Source: Nitrospirota bacterium (GTDB taxonomy: Bacteria; Nitrospirota; Thermodesulfovibrionia; UBA6902). From it: a stretch of DNA of 5,845 bases. Within the stretch, counting starts at the first letter, position 1, and each line of letters begins with the position of its first letter. Both the position numbers and the translations under genes were made by a program. Positions 1 to 5,439 of the stretch are shown piece after piece. Under the pieces are notes generated by a model. The model worked only from the letters and a program-made list of their open reading frames with translations. It was not told where the DNA came from and did no database searches. The stretch is from the NCBI GenBank assembly GCA_024277515.1, contig JAJRVB010000135.1, positions 1-5,845 of the forward strand, read 5' to 3'.

Positions 1-32
1 AGAGGTTTTTTCTGTTTTGTCGCCTTTCAGGC

Positions 33-53
33 ATACTAAGGACATATACTAAG
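33..53. repeat. Short direct repeat ATACTAAG x2
   Basis: The octamer ATACTAAG occurs at 33-40 and again at 46-53, a 13-nt period, in the non-coding leader of the radical SAM gene. Nothing else ties it to a function. It could be a pair of regulator half-sites or chance in AT-rich DNA. The rest of 1-70 shows no ORF or RNA gene. The T-run near 6-11 might be the tail of a terminator of a gene to the left, but the hairpin part would lie outside the window. Confidence 0.3.
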
Positions 54-74
54 AGAAAAGTTCCATCCTGATGT

Positions 75-94
75 GTTATCTTAAATAAGATAAC
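75..94. promoter_or_regulatory. Perfect 9+2+9 palindrome, candidate operator
   Basis: The arms GTTATCTTA and TAAGATAAC are exact reverse complements separated by AA. The centre is about 68 bp before the start predicted from the TATAAT at 141-146, roughly where an upstream (class I type) activator dimer would sit. A two-base loop argues against an RNA hairpin and for a dimeric protein site. The motif does not match FNR (TTGAT-N4-ATCAA) or CRP (TGTGA-N6-TCACA), and I cannot name the regulator. Confidence 0.45.
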
Positions 95-117
95 TGCAAG
101 TTTTTCAAATCAAAACT

Positions 118-146
118 CTATCAATAACTATTTGCAAAGATATAAT
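118..146 (+). promoter_or_regulatory. Promoter of the radical SAM gene, leaderless layout
   Basis: A perfect -10 hexamer TATAAT lies at 141-146. The best -35 at 17-bp spacing is the weak CTATCA at 118-123 (3 of 6 matches to TTGACA). Transcription from this -10 would begin at about 152-153, on or next to the ATG at 152. No Shine-Dalgarno-like sequence precedes that ATG. This fits a leaderless mRNA, possibly helped by an activator at the 75-94 palindrome because the -35 is poor. Confidence 0.45.
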
Positions 147-151
147 CAGAC

Positions 152-412
152 ATGAAAAAGCAGAAAATCCTCTTTATAACCCCCCCGTTTCATGCGGGAG
201 TAGTTGAAGTAGCGGGGAGCTGGATTCCCCTGAATCTGGTCTACGTTGCAGGCGCTGCTGAGGAAGCCGGTTTTGAGGCGGAGATTTATGACGCCATGAC
301 CAAGAAGGTTGGTTATGAGGAGATCAGAAAAAGGATTGAAGAATCAAACCCTGACTATGTAGGCGTTTCTTCATTTACATGCACATCGCCTGACGCCATC
401 AAGGTGCTCTAA
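152..412 (+). CDS. 5' fragment: first half of the cobalamin-binding domain
   Basis: The 86-residue product begins MKKQKILFITPPF, followed by IPLNLVYVAGAAEEAG and then NPDYVGVSSFTCTS. This is the usual Rossmann-like start of B12-binding radical SAM enzymes: a first strand with an xPP motif, the PLxLxYxAA helix, and a DYVGxS strand. The chain ends at AIKVL, in the middle of a helix, and so lacks the GGVHP strand and the rest of the fold. It is unlikely to work alone. The ATG at 152 fits the family start but has no Shine-Dalgarno, and its only visible promoter element is the TATAAT five bases upstream. Confidence 0.6.
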   Translation: MKKQKILFITPPFHAGVVEVAGSWIPLNLVYVAGAAEEAGFEAEIYDAMTKKVGYEEIRKRIEESNPDYVGVSSFTCTSPDAIKVL

Positions 413-448
413 CTCGCAAAATCAATTAACCCCGATATCACTACCATC

Positions 449-2101
449 ATGGGCGGAGTGCACCCTTCTTTTATGTATGAAGAGATGTTTTCACTTACGG
501 ACAGTATTGACTGCATAGTAAGGGGAGAGGGGGAAATAACGATCGCCGAGCTGTTACAGACCCTTGCTGATAACGGCCCGCTTGCTGATGTCCAGGGGAT
601 CGCGTTCAGGGATGGCGATAAGGTCATTGCAACTCCTGCGAGGCCTTTTATGCCCGCCTTTGACGCGCAGCCAATGGCGTGGGACCTGCTTGACTGGGAA
701 GACTACACGTATTTCATCATCCCCGGGTCCAGGCTTGCCGCTGTATGTACCTCCCGGGGATGTGAACAGGAATGTACCTTCTGCTCCCAGCAGAAATACT
801 GGCACCGGACATGGAGGGGCCGCGCAGCTGAGGACGTGGTGGGGGAGATGGAGCACCTGAACAGGACATACGGAGTTGACGTTATTCTCTTTACGGATGA
901 TTATCCGTCTCCTGACAGGGAAAGGTGGGAGCGGATAATGGACCTTTTGATTGAGAAGGATATGGGGATAAAGATACTCATCGAGACGAGGGCCCAGGAT
1001 ATTATCCGGGACCGGGACATCCTCTATAAATATAAAAAAGCGGGTATCATTCATATATATGTGGGTACCGAATCCACGGCCCAGGAGTGCCTTGATTATA
1101 TCAAAAAGGACCTGAGCATAGAGGAGTCCAAAGAGGCGTTGAGGCTGCTCAGGGAAGTGGGTATTGTGACGGAGACCTCAATGATTCTCGGGCTCCCGGA
1201 TGAAACAAGGGAGAGTGTCACAGAGACCCTGCGCCTTGCGATAGAGTATAATCCGGACTTCTGTCATTTTCTGGCGATAGCCCCATGGCCTTATTCGGAT
1301 ATTTATAATGAGCTGAAGGATTCCATAGAAGTTACCGACTACAAGAAATATAATCTGATCGATCCGATTGTCAGGCCAAAGGCAATGACCCTCGAAGAGA
1401 TAGACCATGCGATCATCCATTGCTACAAGACGTTTTATACAAAGAAGTTCAATGAGATGCTGGATGAAAGGGACGAGTTCAAGAAGCAGTACCTGATGAC
1501 CTCAATGAAACTCATGATGACCACATCGTTTATAAAAAAGAAGATGGGAAGCCTTACATACGGCGCTGATGAGAAAATGCCCCCTGAGATGAAAAAACTG
1601 ATGAGCAGACTTATGGAGCAAAATGCACCTGCTCCCGGGCCTGATGCAAAGATGAAATCAAGAATTATGCGGAGACTTCATATCAATGCCCCGGTAAGCA
1701 GGGTCTTTGAATATGTAACGGACCCGGAAAACTGGACCCATTATGTAACGAGCCTTGTTGACGTGAGAAATATCTCTTCCGGCGCGTTGAAGGCAGGGAC
1801 AAGGTATGACTGGACTTACAGGATGTTCGGAATTAACCTTAACGGCACAGGACGGATAGTTGAGTTTGAAAAGGAGAGAAGATTTGTCCTGGAAATGGAG
1901 GGCGCCTTCCCGATAAGGGAAACATTTACTTTTCAGGGTGATGAAGAGTCAACTGAACTGAGCTTCGAAATACGCTATGATGTGCCTGGCAAGGTGCTCG
2001 GTGCTGTCGCAAACAAGCTTGTAATAGAAAAACTTAATGTAACGGAAGCTGTAGCCGTTCTTCACAAGGTCAAGGACATCTGCGAAACAGAATCATCCTG
2101 A
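449..2101 (+). CDS. 3' fragment: BchE-like radical SAM domain fused to SRPBCC
   Basis: This 550-residue open frame is what remains after the stop. Fragment residues 105, 109 and 112 are the three cysteines for the 4Fe-4S cluster (GCEQECTFCS). YVGTES (204-209), ILGLPDE (246-252) and HFLAIAPWPYSD (273-284) are typical strands of the radical SAM barrel. From about residue 405 the sequence becomes an SRPBCC/START-like domain: RRLHINAPVSRVFEYVTDPENW at its start, then the beta strands GTRYDWTYRM and TFTFQ, and a closing long helix that ends LHKVKDIC. SRPBCC folds hold hydrophobic ligands, so binding of a lipid or porphyrin-like substrate is an inference. The ATG at 449 has no ribosome site and lies within the conserved GGVHP strand, so it is not a natural start. 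If the upstream TAA is real, this part may be poorly translated. Confidence 0.6.
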   Translation: MGGVHPSFMYEEMFSLTDSIDCIVRGEGEITIAELLQTLADNGPLADVQGIAFRDGDKVIATPARPFMPAFDAQPMAWDLLDWEDYTYFIIPGSRLAAVCTSRGCEQECTFCSQQKYWHRTWRGRAAEDVVGEMEHLNRTYGVDVILFTDDYPSPDRERWERIMDLLIEKDMGIKILIETRAQDIIRDRDILYKYKKAGIIHIYVGTESTAQECLDYIKKDLSIEESKEALRLLREVGIVTETSMILGLPDETRESVTETLRLAIEYNPDFCHFLAIAPWPYSDIYNELKDSIEVTDYKKYNLIDPIVRPKAMTLEEIDHAIIHCYKTFYTKKFNEMLDERDEFKKQYLMTSMKLMMTTSFIKKKMGSLTYGADEKMPPEMKKLMSRLMEQNAPAPGPDAKMKSRIMRRLHINAPVSRVFEYVTDPENWTHYVTSLVDVRNISSGALKAGTRYDWTYRMFGINLNGTGRIVEFEKERRFVLEMEGAFPIRETFTFQGDEESTELSFEIRYDVPGKVLGAVANKLVIEKLNVTEAVAVLHKVKDICETESS

Positions 2102-2147
2102 AAAGTTTCAGCCTGTAATGTACTTCCTTCTCTGAGAATAGATAACC

Positions 2148-2303
2148 AGAAAAGAGCAGATATTGTTCAATCAAATAATTAACTCGATAATTTATTGACA
2201 TGACATGCAGAAGACTTTGAATAAAAACGTACACGCTCAGATTGTTTGGTATTGCGTCTAAGGTATCGAAAATAATTTGCTTTCACAACACCTGCTCTTT
2301 TCT
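2148..2303. repeat. 156-bp imperfect inverted repeat (MITE-like or hairpin element)
   Basis: AGAAAAGAGCAG at 2148-2159 is an exact inverted copy of 2292-2303. Pairing continues inward. The next 21 bases of the left arm (2160-2180) match the complement of 2271-2291 at 15 of 21 positions, and after a 2-nt offset a TCGATA block (2184-2189) pairs with TATCGA (2264-2269). About 40 bp per arm are therefore related, around a centre of some 70 bp. There is no ORF inside. A decayed non-autonomous mobile element is one reading, and a structured untranslated region is another. I see no clear target-site duplication at the edges. Confidence 0.5.
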
Positions 2304-2319
2304 TATTGCATTTTCATAG

Positions 2320-2348
2320 TTGACTTTTGTGGTGTTACTAATTAGAAT
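2320..2348 (+). promoter_or_regulatory. nikR promoter (sigma70 type)
   Basis: TTGACT at 2320-2325 and TAGAAT at 2343-2348 are separated by exactly 17 bp, five of six consensus matches in each box. The start of transcription would be at about 2355, only about 5 nt before the nikR ATG. The -10 lies inside the NikR operator, so repressor binding would block RNA polymerase. Confidence 0.7.
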
Positions 2349-2359
2349 AACGTAATACC
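2331..2359. promoter_or_regulatory. NikR operator in front of nikR
   Basis: GGTGTTAC (2331-2338) and GTAATACC (2352-2359) form an inverted repeat with one mismatch and a 13-bp spacer. The core GTGTTAC-N13-GTAATAC agrees with the GTGTTAC-N13/14-GTAACAC type of NikR site that I recall from comparative genomics of delta-proteobacteria. It covers the -10 box and ends right against the nikR ATG, which indicates nickel-dependent autorepression. Confidence 0.75.
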
Positions 2360-2776
2360 ATGTCAGTTACAAGATTCGGCATATCACTCGAAAGCACCCT
2401 TCTGAAGAGGTTTGACCGCCTCATACGGAAGAAAGGTTACGCGAGCCGGAGCGAGGCGATCAGGGACCTTATACGCGACAGCCTCGTTACCGAGGAGTGG
2501 GAATCCTACAATACCGAGACAGTGGGAACTATCACACTTGTGTATTCACATGACACCAGGGAGCTGACTGACAATCTCACTGATATGCAGCATCAGCATC
2601 ATCATTCAATCATGTCGGCCATGCATATTCATCTTGATGACCATAACTGCCTGGAAGTCATCGCGGTCAAAGGCAGGGCAAAAAATATCAAGGCAATAGC
2701 GGACAGGCTGATTGGAACAAAGGGGGTGAAACACGGGAAACTTACGCTTACTACAACGGGCAAGGGCCTGAAGTGA
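2360..2776 (+). CDS. nikR: NikR, nickel-responsive transcriptional repressor
   Basis: The 138-residue protein has the NikR architecture, close to the 133 residues of the E. coli protein. The N-terminal ribbon-helix-helix DNA-binding part is about residues 1-45 (TRFGISLESTLLKRFDRL, then SRSEAIRDLIRD). The C-terminal ACT-like tetramerisation and nickel domain is about 53-135. The nickel ligands can be read by family spacing as H78, H89, H91 and C97, in QHQHHH, MHIHLDDHNCLEV. These correspond to E. coli H76, H87, H89 and C95. With Ni bound, the tetramer would bind the two operators seen at 2331-2359 and 2795-2821. The ATG start gives the expected N-terminus but has no Shine-Dalgarno and, from the promoter, almost no leader. 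It is followed 74 nt later by the porin-nikKML operon it should control. Confidence 0.95.
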   Translation: MSVTRFGISLESTLLKRFDRLIRKKGYASRSEAIRDLIRDSLVTEEWESYNTETVGTITLVYSHDTRELTDNLTDMQHQHHHSIMSAMHIHLDDHNCLEVIAVKGRAKNIKAIADRLIGTKGVKHGKLTLTTTGKGLK

Positions 2777-2782
2777 AAAAAT

Positions 2783-2812
2783 TTTACTTAACTGGTAGCA
2801 CTAATCTCAAAT
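2783..2812 (+). promoter_or_regulatory. Promoter of the porin-nikKML operon
   Basis: TTTACT at 2783-2788 and TCAAAT at 2807-2812 are separated by 18 bp, with four of six matches each. They are weak alone, but the -35 begins 11 bp before the operator, exactly as at nikR, and the -10 again falls within the operator spacer. The leader would be about 30 nt and include the AGGAGG ribosome site. Confidence 0.4.
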
Positions 2813-2821
2813 AAGTAACAC
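2795..2821. promoter_or_regulatory. Second NikR operator, in front of the porin
   Basis: GTAGCAC (2795-2801), a 13-bp spacer, then GTAACAC (2815-2821). The right half is a perfect NikR half-site. The left half is degenerate, with 4 of 7 matches to GTGTTAC. Aligned with the nikR operator without gaps, 18 of 29 positions are identical, including the spacer start TAAT. The asymmetry suggests weaker binding than at nikR. Confidence 0.6.
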
Positions 2822-2850
2822 GTACATCATGTCAGGAGGGAGAAAAGTTG

Positions 2851-4032
2851 ATGGAAAGGAATAAAATCTATTTTAATGTTTTCGTCCTGCTATTGTCTTT
2901 CTCTGTCTCTGCGTTTGCGTCCGTGAATGAATCAGGAGATGGAGAACTCCCGGACTGGATGAAAAGAGTAAGTCTGTCAGGCACAATTGAAGGAGACTAT
3001 AACTGGTCTGAGCATAATGATGTTACCGGCAAAAACTCCGACTCAACATCAGCCCTTTTCATAAGCACGGTTGATCTCGGTGCCGAAGTAGATTTTACGG
3101 ACCGGTTGAATGGAAGACTTGTCTTTCTTGCCGAAGACCTGGGCAGGGATGACGAGACTGATGTAACTCTGGATGAAGCTGTGATGACCATTCGGGGCGA
3201 AGAATTCCCTCTCTATCTCATTTTGGGCAAGAGGGCACAGCCCTTCGGCATCTTTGAAAATCATCTTGTGTCTGATCCAATGTCTCAGGATGCTTACGAG
3301 ACAAACAGGGCAGGAGTGACAGCAGGCTTCAATGGTCCGTATGCCCTTGATCTTTCCGCAACTTTGTATAAAGGAGAGGAGATGATGAATCACCTCTTTG
3401 AATCAGGATTGTTCAATACAGGTACTGATACAGGCGGCATGAGCAGGGCAGGTGAGGGACCGGATAATGTGGGGTCATATATCATCTCCTTATCGTTATC
3501 GCCCATCGAAGGCCACCTCACAGTTTTTTGCGCATATATGAGTGAAACAGGTGACAGCAACAGAAATAATACGGTGAATACAGGGTTTAATTTTGTCCCT
3601 CCTGTTATGGAAAAGCTCAGGATTGACGCTGAATACATGAAGGCGCTGAATCGCGAAAGATATAACGGGGCCGGCAGGACATATAAGGAAGGCGTGCTCT
3701 CCTTTACAGCTGCTTATGAGTTTGTATTAAGAGAAAGGGAAATCATCGGGGGCGCATTATATTATGAAAAAAAGGCCCACATTGTGAGTGAGCCCCTTGA
3801 GATTGCGTTCAGATATGAATATTTTGACGATGACGGGATGGCTGATGAAACCGGGATGTGGTCGGTTGATAACCGCTACAGCGCCGGAGCCAGGTATTCG
3901 TTCTATTATGACGAAGAAAGTGAGCTGACTGCTTATGCAGCGGCTGAGTACAGGTTGACGAAATACAGGGAAACCACTAACTCTGTCGATAAAAACAATG
4001 AGTTCTTCGCAAGGCTTGGATTAAGCTTCTAA
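2851..4032 (+). CDS. Outer-membrane beta-barrel porin, LbtU-like
   Basis: The 393-residue precursor has a signal peptide (MERNKIYFNVFVLLLSF, cleavage likely after AFA, residue 23). It ends in RLGLSF, with the terminal Phe typical of proteins inserted by the BAM complex. The body is made of alternating strands. SLSGTIEGDYNW, then VDLGAEVDFTDRLNGRLVFLAED, then VTLDEAVMTI and LILGKRAQPFG resemble the LbtU siderophore-porin family known from Legionella. AGGAGG at 2834-2839 is 11 nt from ATG 2851. A TTG at 2848 (spacing 8) would add one residue and cannot be excluded. It is the first gene after the second NikR site and precedes nikK by 35 nt without a terminator. A role in passing nickel or a nickel chelate across the outer membrane is inferred from context only. 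Confidence 0.75.
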   Translation: MERNKIYFNVFVLLLSFSVSAFASVNESGDGELPDWMKRVSLSGTIEGDYNWSEHNDVTGKNSDSTSALFISTVDLGAEVDFTDRLNGRLVFLAEDLGRDDETDVTLDEAVMTIRGEEFPLYLILGKRAQPFGIFENHLVSDPMSQDAYETNRAGVTAGFNGPYALDLSATLYKGEEMMNHLFESGLFNTGTDTGGMSRAGEGPDNVGSYIISLSLSPIEGHLTVFCAYMSETGDSNRNNTVNTGFNFVPPVMEKLRIDAEYMKALNRERYNGAGRTYKEGVLSFTAAYEFVLREREIIGGALYYEKKAHIVSEPLEIAFRYEYFDDDGMADETGMWSVDNRYSAGARYSFYYDEESELTAYAAAEYRLTKYRETTNSVDKNNEFFARLGLSF

Positions 4033-4053
4033 TAAAAATACATAACAACCAAA

Positions 4054-4061
4054 AAGGAGGT
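4054..4061 (+). promoter_or_regulatory. Consensus ribosome binding site of nikK
   Basis: AAGGAGGT is a full anti-Shine-Dalgarno match placed 6 nt before the ATG at 4068. It is the strongest site in the window and contrasts with the SD-less starts at 152 and 2360. It suggests the periplasmic NikK is made at a high level. Confidence 0.8.
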
Positions 4062-4067
4062 ATTACA

Positions 4068-4841
4068 ATGAAAAAGATTATATTTCAGACGGCATTGACA
4101 GTACTGATAATGACAGTTTCCGTATCTCTTTCATGGGCGCACTTCGGGATGATTATCCCGTCTGATGATATTGTTTCAAAGGAAGACAGCAAGAAGATCG
4201 CCTTGCAGGTACAGTTTATCCATCCCTTTGAAGGACACTATATGAATATGGAAAAGCCGAAAGCATTCGGCGTGCTGGATGGCACTAAAAAAACAGATCT
4301 TCTTCAGACACTTAAAAAGAAAGACGTAAAGGGTTTTATAACATGGGAGACTGCATACAGGATCAAAAGGCCTGGAGACAAGGTTTTCTTCATTGAGCCC
4401 GCACCATACTGGGAGCCCGCTGAAGAGATATTTATAATCCATTACACCAAAGTCATTGTGAATGCCCTCGGTCTTGAACAGGGATGGGATTCTGAAATTG
4501 GTCTGAAGACAGAGATAGTCCCTTTGACAAGACCTTATGGCTTATGGGCAGGCAATGTCTTTCAGGGAATTGTAAAGGTGGACGGCAAGGCGGTGCCGCA
4601 TGCAGAGGTAGAGGTTGAATACTACAATGAAGACGGAAAGATAAAGCCCCCTGCGGAGCCTTATATAACACAGGTAATAAAGGCTGACAAGAATGGTGTA
4701 TTTACTTATGCAATGCCAAAGACCGGATGGTGGGGATTCGCGGCCCTTAATACTGCTGAATACAGGCTGGAACGCGGCGGCAAAAAATATCCTGTAGAGA
4801 TCGGCGCTGTGCTCTGGGTCAGGACAAGGGAGATGAAGTAG
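4068..4841 (+). CDS. nikK: NikK-like periplasmic nickel-transport component (DUF4198)
   Basis: The 257-residue protein has a clear signal peptide (MKKIIFQTALTVLIMTVSVS, cleavage after SWA, residue 24), so the mature protein would begin HFGMIIPSDD. This AH start followed by a beta-rich body is typical of DUF4198 proteins. FIHPFEGHYMNM (51-61, with H52 and H57) is the most family-like motif. The C-terminal half, about 155-250, looks like an Ig/transthyretin-like fold (GIVKVDGKAVPHAEVEVEYYN, then DKNGVFTYAMPKTGWWGF). In the known NikKMLQO arrangement NikK is an extra periplasmic part that accompanies NikM, probably in metal capture, although its chemistry is not settled. It is preceded by a strong ribosome site and ends one base before the nikM start, so translation is coupled. 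Confidence 0.85.
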   Translation: MKKIIFQTALTVLIMTVSVSLSWAHFGMIIPSDDIVSKEDSKKIALQVQFIHPFEGHYMNMEKPKAFGVLDGTKKTDLLQTLKKKDVKGFITWETAYRIKRPGDKVFFIEPAPYWEPAEEIFIIHYTKVIVNALGLEQGWDSEIGLKTEIVPLTRPYGLWAGNVFQGIVKVDGKAVPHAEVEVEYYNEDGKIKPPAEPYITQVIKADKNGVFTYAMPKTGWWGFAALNTAEYRLERGGKKYPVEIGAVLWVRTREMK

Positions 4842-4842
4842 G

Positions 4843-5439
4843 GTGCATATATCGGAAGGTGTCCTTTCAGCGCCCGTCCTTGTGACGGGCGCCGCCCTTG
4901 CGGCAGGCGGTGTGGCATTGGGGCTGAAGAAGATGGATTACGAAAAGATACCTGAGGTGGCTGTACTTTCATCCGCTTTTTTTGTTGCATCGCTGATACA
5001 TATTCCTATGGGGCCTTCGAGTGTGCACCTTGTGCTTAACGGGCTTGTGGGGGTGCTGCTTGGATGGATGGCGTTTCCCGCTATACTGGTAGCTCTGACG
5101 CTTCAGGCCCTGCTGTTTCAGTTTGGCGGATTTACCGTGCTTGGAGTGAATACATTTAATATGGCTGTGCCTGCCGTGCTTTCTTACTATCTCTTCAGCC
5201 ATCTCATCAGAAGTGAAAACCACTCTGCTTCTGTGGCGGCAGGATTTCTGGCAGGTGTACTCGGCGCGGGTGGAGGTTCCCTGCTGATAGCCGTCAGTCT
5301 TGTAAGTACGGGAGAGGAGTTTTTGAATGTGGCAAAACTCGTACTGTTTTCACATCTTCCAGTGTTGGTCATAGAGGGCATCATTACCGCCTTCTGTGTT
5401 ATATTTCTCAAGAAAGTTAAACCGGAGATATTAGGATGA
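4843..5439 (+). CDS. nikM: NikM/CbiM, membrane substrate-binding component of an ECF-type nickel/cobalt transporter
   Basis: The 198-residue integral membrane protein has six or seven hydrophobic segments. The GTG start at 4843 is decided by the second residue: MH must be the exact N-terminus because in NikM/CbiM the terminal amine and His2 bind the metal. AAGGGAG at 4826-4832, inside the end of nikK, is 10 nt upstream. Other family marks are HIPMGPSSVH (H53 and H62), the loop GGFTVLGVNTFNMA (about 95-108) and the closing HLPVLVIEGIITAF. It should dock on NikQ and the ATPase NikO, which are not in the window. Sequence alone cannot separate nickel from cobalt. The adjacent nikR and the two NikR sites favour nickel. 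The stop overlaps the nikL start as ATGA. Confidence 0.92.
   Translation: MHISEGVLSAPVLVTGAALAAGGVALGLKKMDYEKIPEVAVLSSAFFVASLIHIPMGPSSVHLVLNGLVGVLLGWMAFPAILVALTLQALLFQFGGFTVLGVNTFNMAVPAVLSYYLFSHLIRSENHSASVAAGFLAGVLGAGGGSLLIAVSLVSTGEEFLNVAKLVLFSHLPVLVIEGIITAFCVIFLKKVKPEILG

Larger units (their letters stand above)
152..2101 (+). pseudogene. B12-binding radical SAM (BchE-like) protein with C-terminal SRPBCC domain, interrupted by an in-frame TAA
   Basis: This is one continuous reading frame of 649 codons before the final TGA, broken only by TAA at 410-412 (codon 87). The bases after the stop, 413-448, read LAKSINPDITTI in the same frame and join the family-typical GGVHPSF, so this is a point nonsense change and not a frameshift. 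Domains in full-length numbering are: cobalamin-binding about 1-140; radical SAM about 190-410 with C204, C208 and C211 forming CxxxCxxC; a BchE-like tail to about 480; a Pro-rich linker; and SRPBCC about 504-646. The stretch SQQKYW after the cluster and the later FLAIAPWPYSD resemble BchE, the anaerobic Mg-protoporphyrin ester cyclase. No other photosynthesis gene is visible, so the substrate is unknown. One base change would turn TAA into GAA, CAA or AAA. No other decay is seen, so the lesion is recent, a sequencing error, or read through. Confidence 0.75.

Noticed and set aside
410..412. Recoding of the stop as selenocysteine or pyrrolysine
   Set aside because: The codon is TAA. Sec uses TGA and Pyl uses TAG, and no SECIS-like hairpin is evident.
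449..451. ATG as the real start of a shorter radical SAM protein
   Set aside because: It lies within the conserved GGVHP strand of the B12-binding domain, has no ribosome site, and the upstream frame from 152 encodes the missing domain half.
554..1054. Minus-strand ORF opposite the radical SAM gene, and the other minus-strand ORFs in the window
   Set aside because: Their translations show no domain-like pattern, and they lie opposite well-recognised coding regions, so they are shadows.
2128..2138. TTCTC-T-GAGAA palindrome as a terminator after the radical SAM gene
   Set aside because: The stem is only 5 bp and no T-run follows.
2195..2222. TTGACA-N16-TTGAAT as a promoter of a small RNA or second nikR promoter
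   Set aside because: The -35 is perfect but the -10 matches only 4 of 6, no gene or terminator follows closely, and the region is AT-rich within the inverted repeat.
2771..2789. Hairpin over the nikR stop codon as a terminator
   Set aside because: An 8-bp stem with a wobble pair and a single G-C pair, a 3-nt loop and no T-tract after it is too weak to call.
2848..2850. TTG as the porin start
   Set aside because: The spacing to AGGAGG is slightly better than for the adjacent ATG at 2851, but ATG is preferred. The difference is one residue and cannot be settled here.
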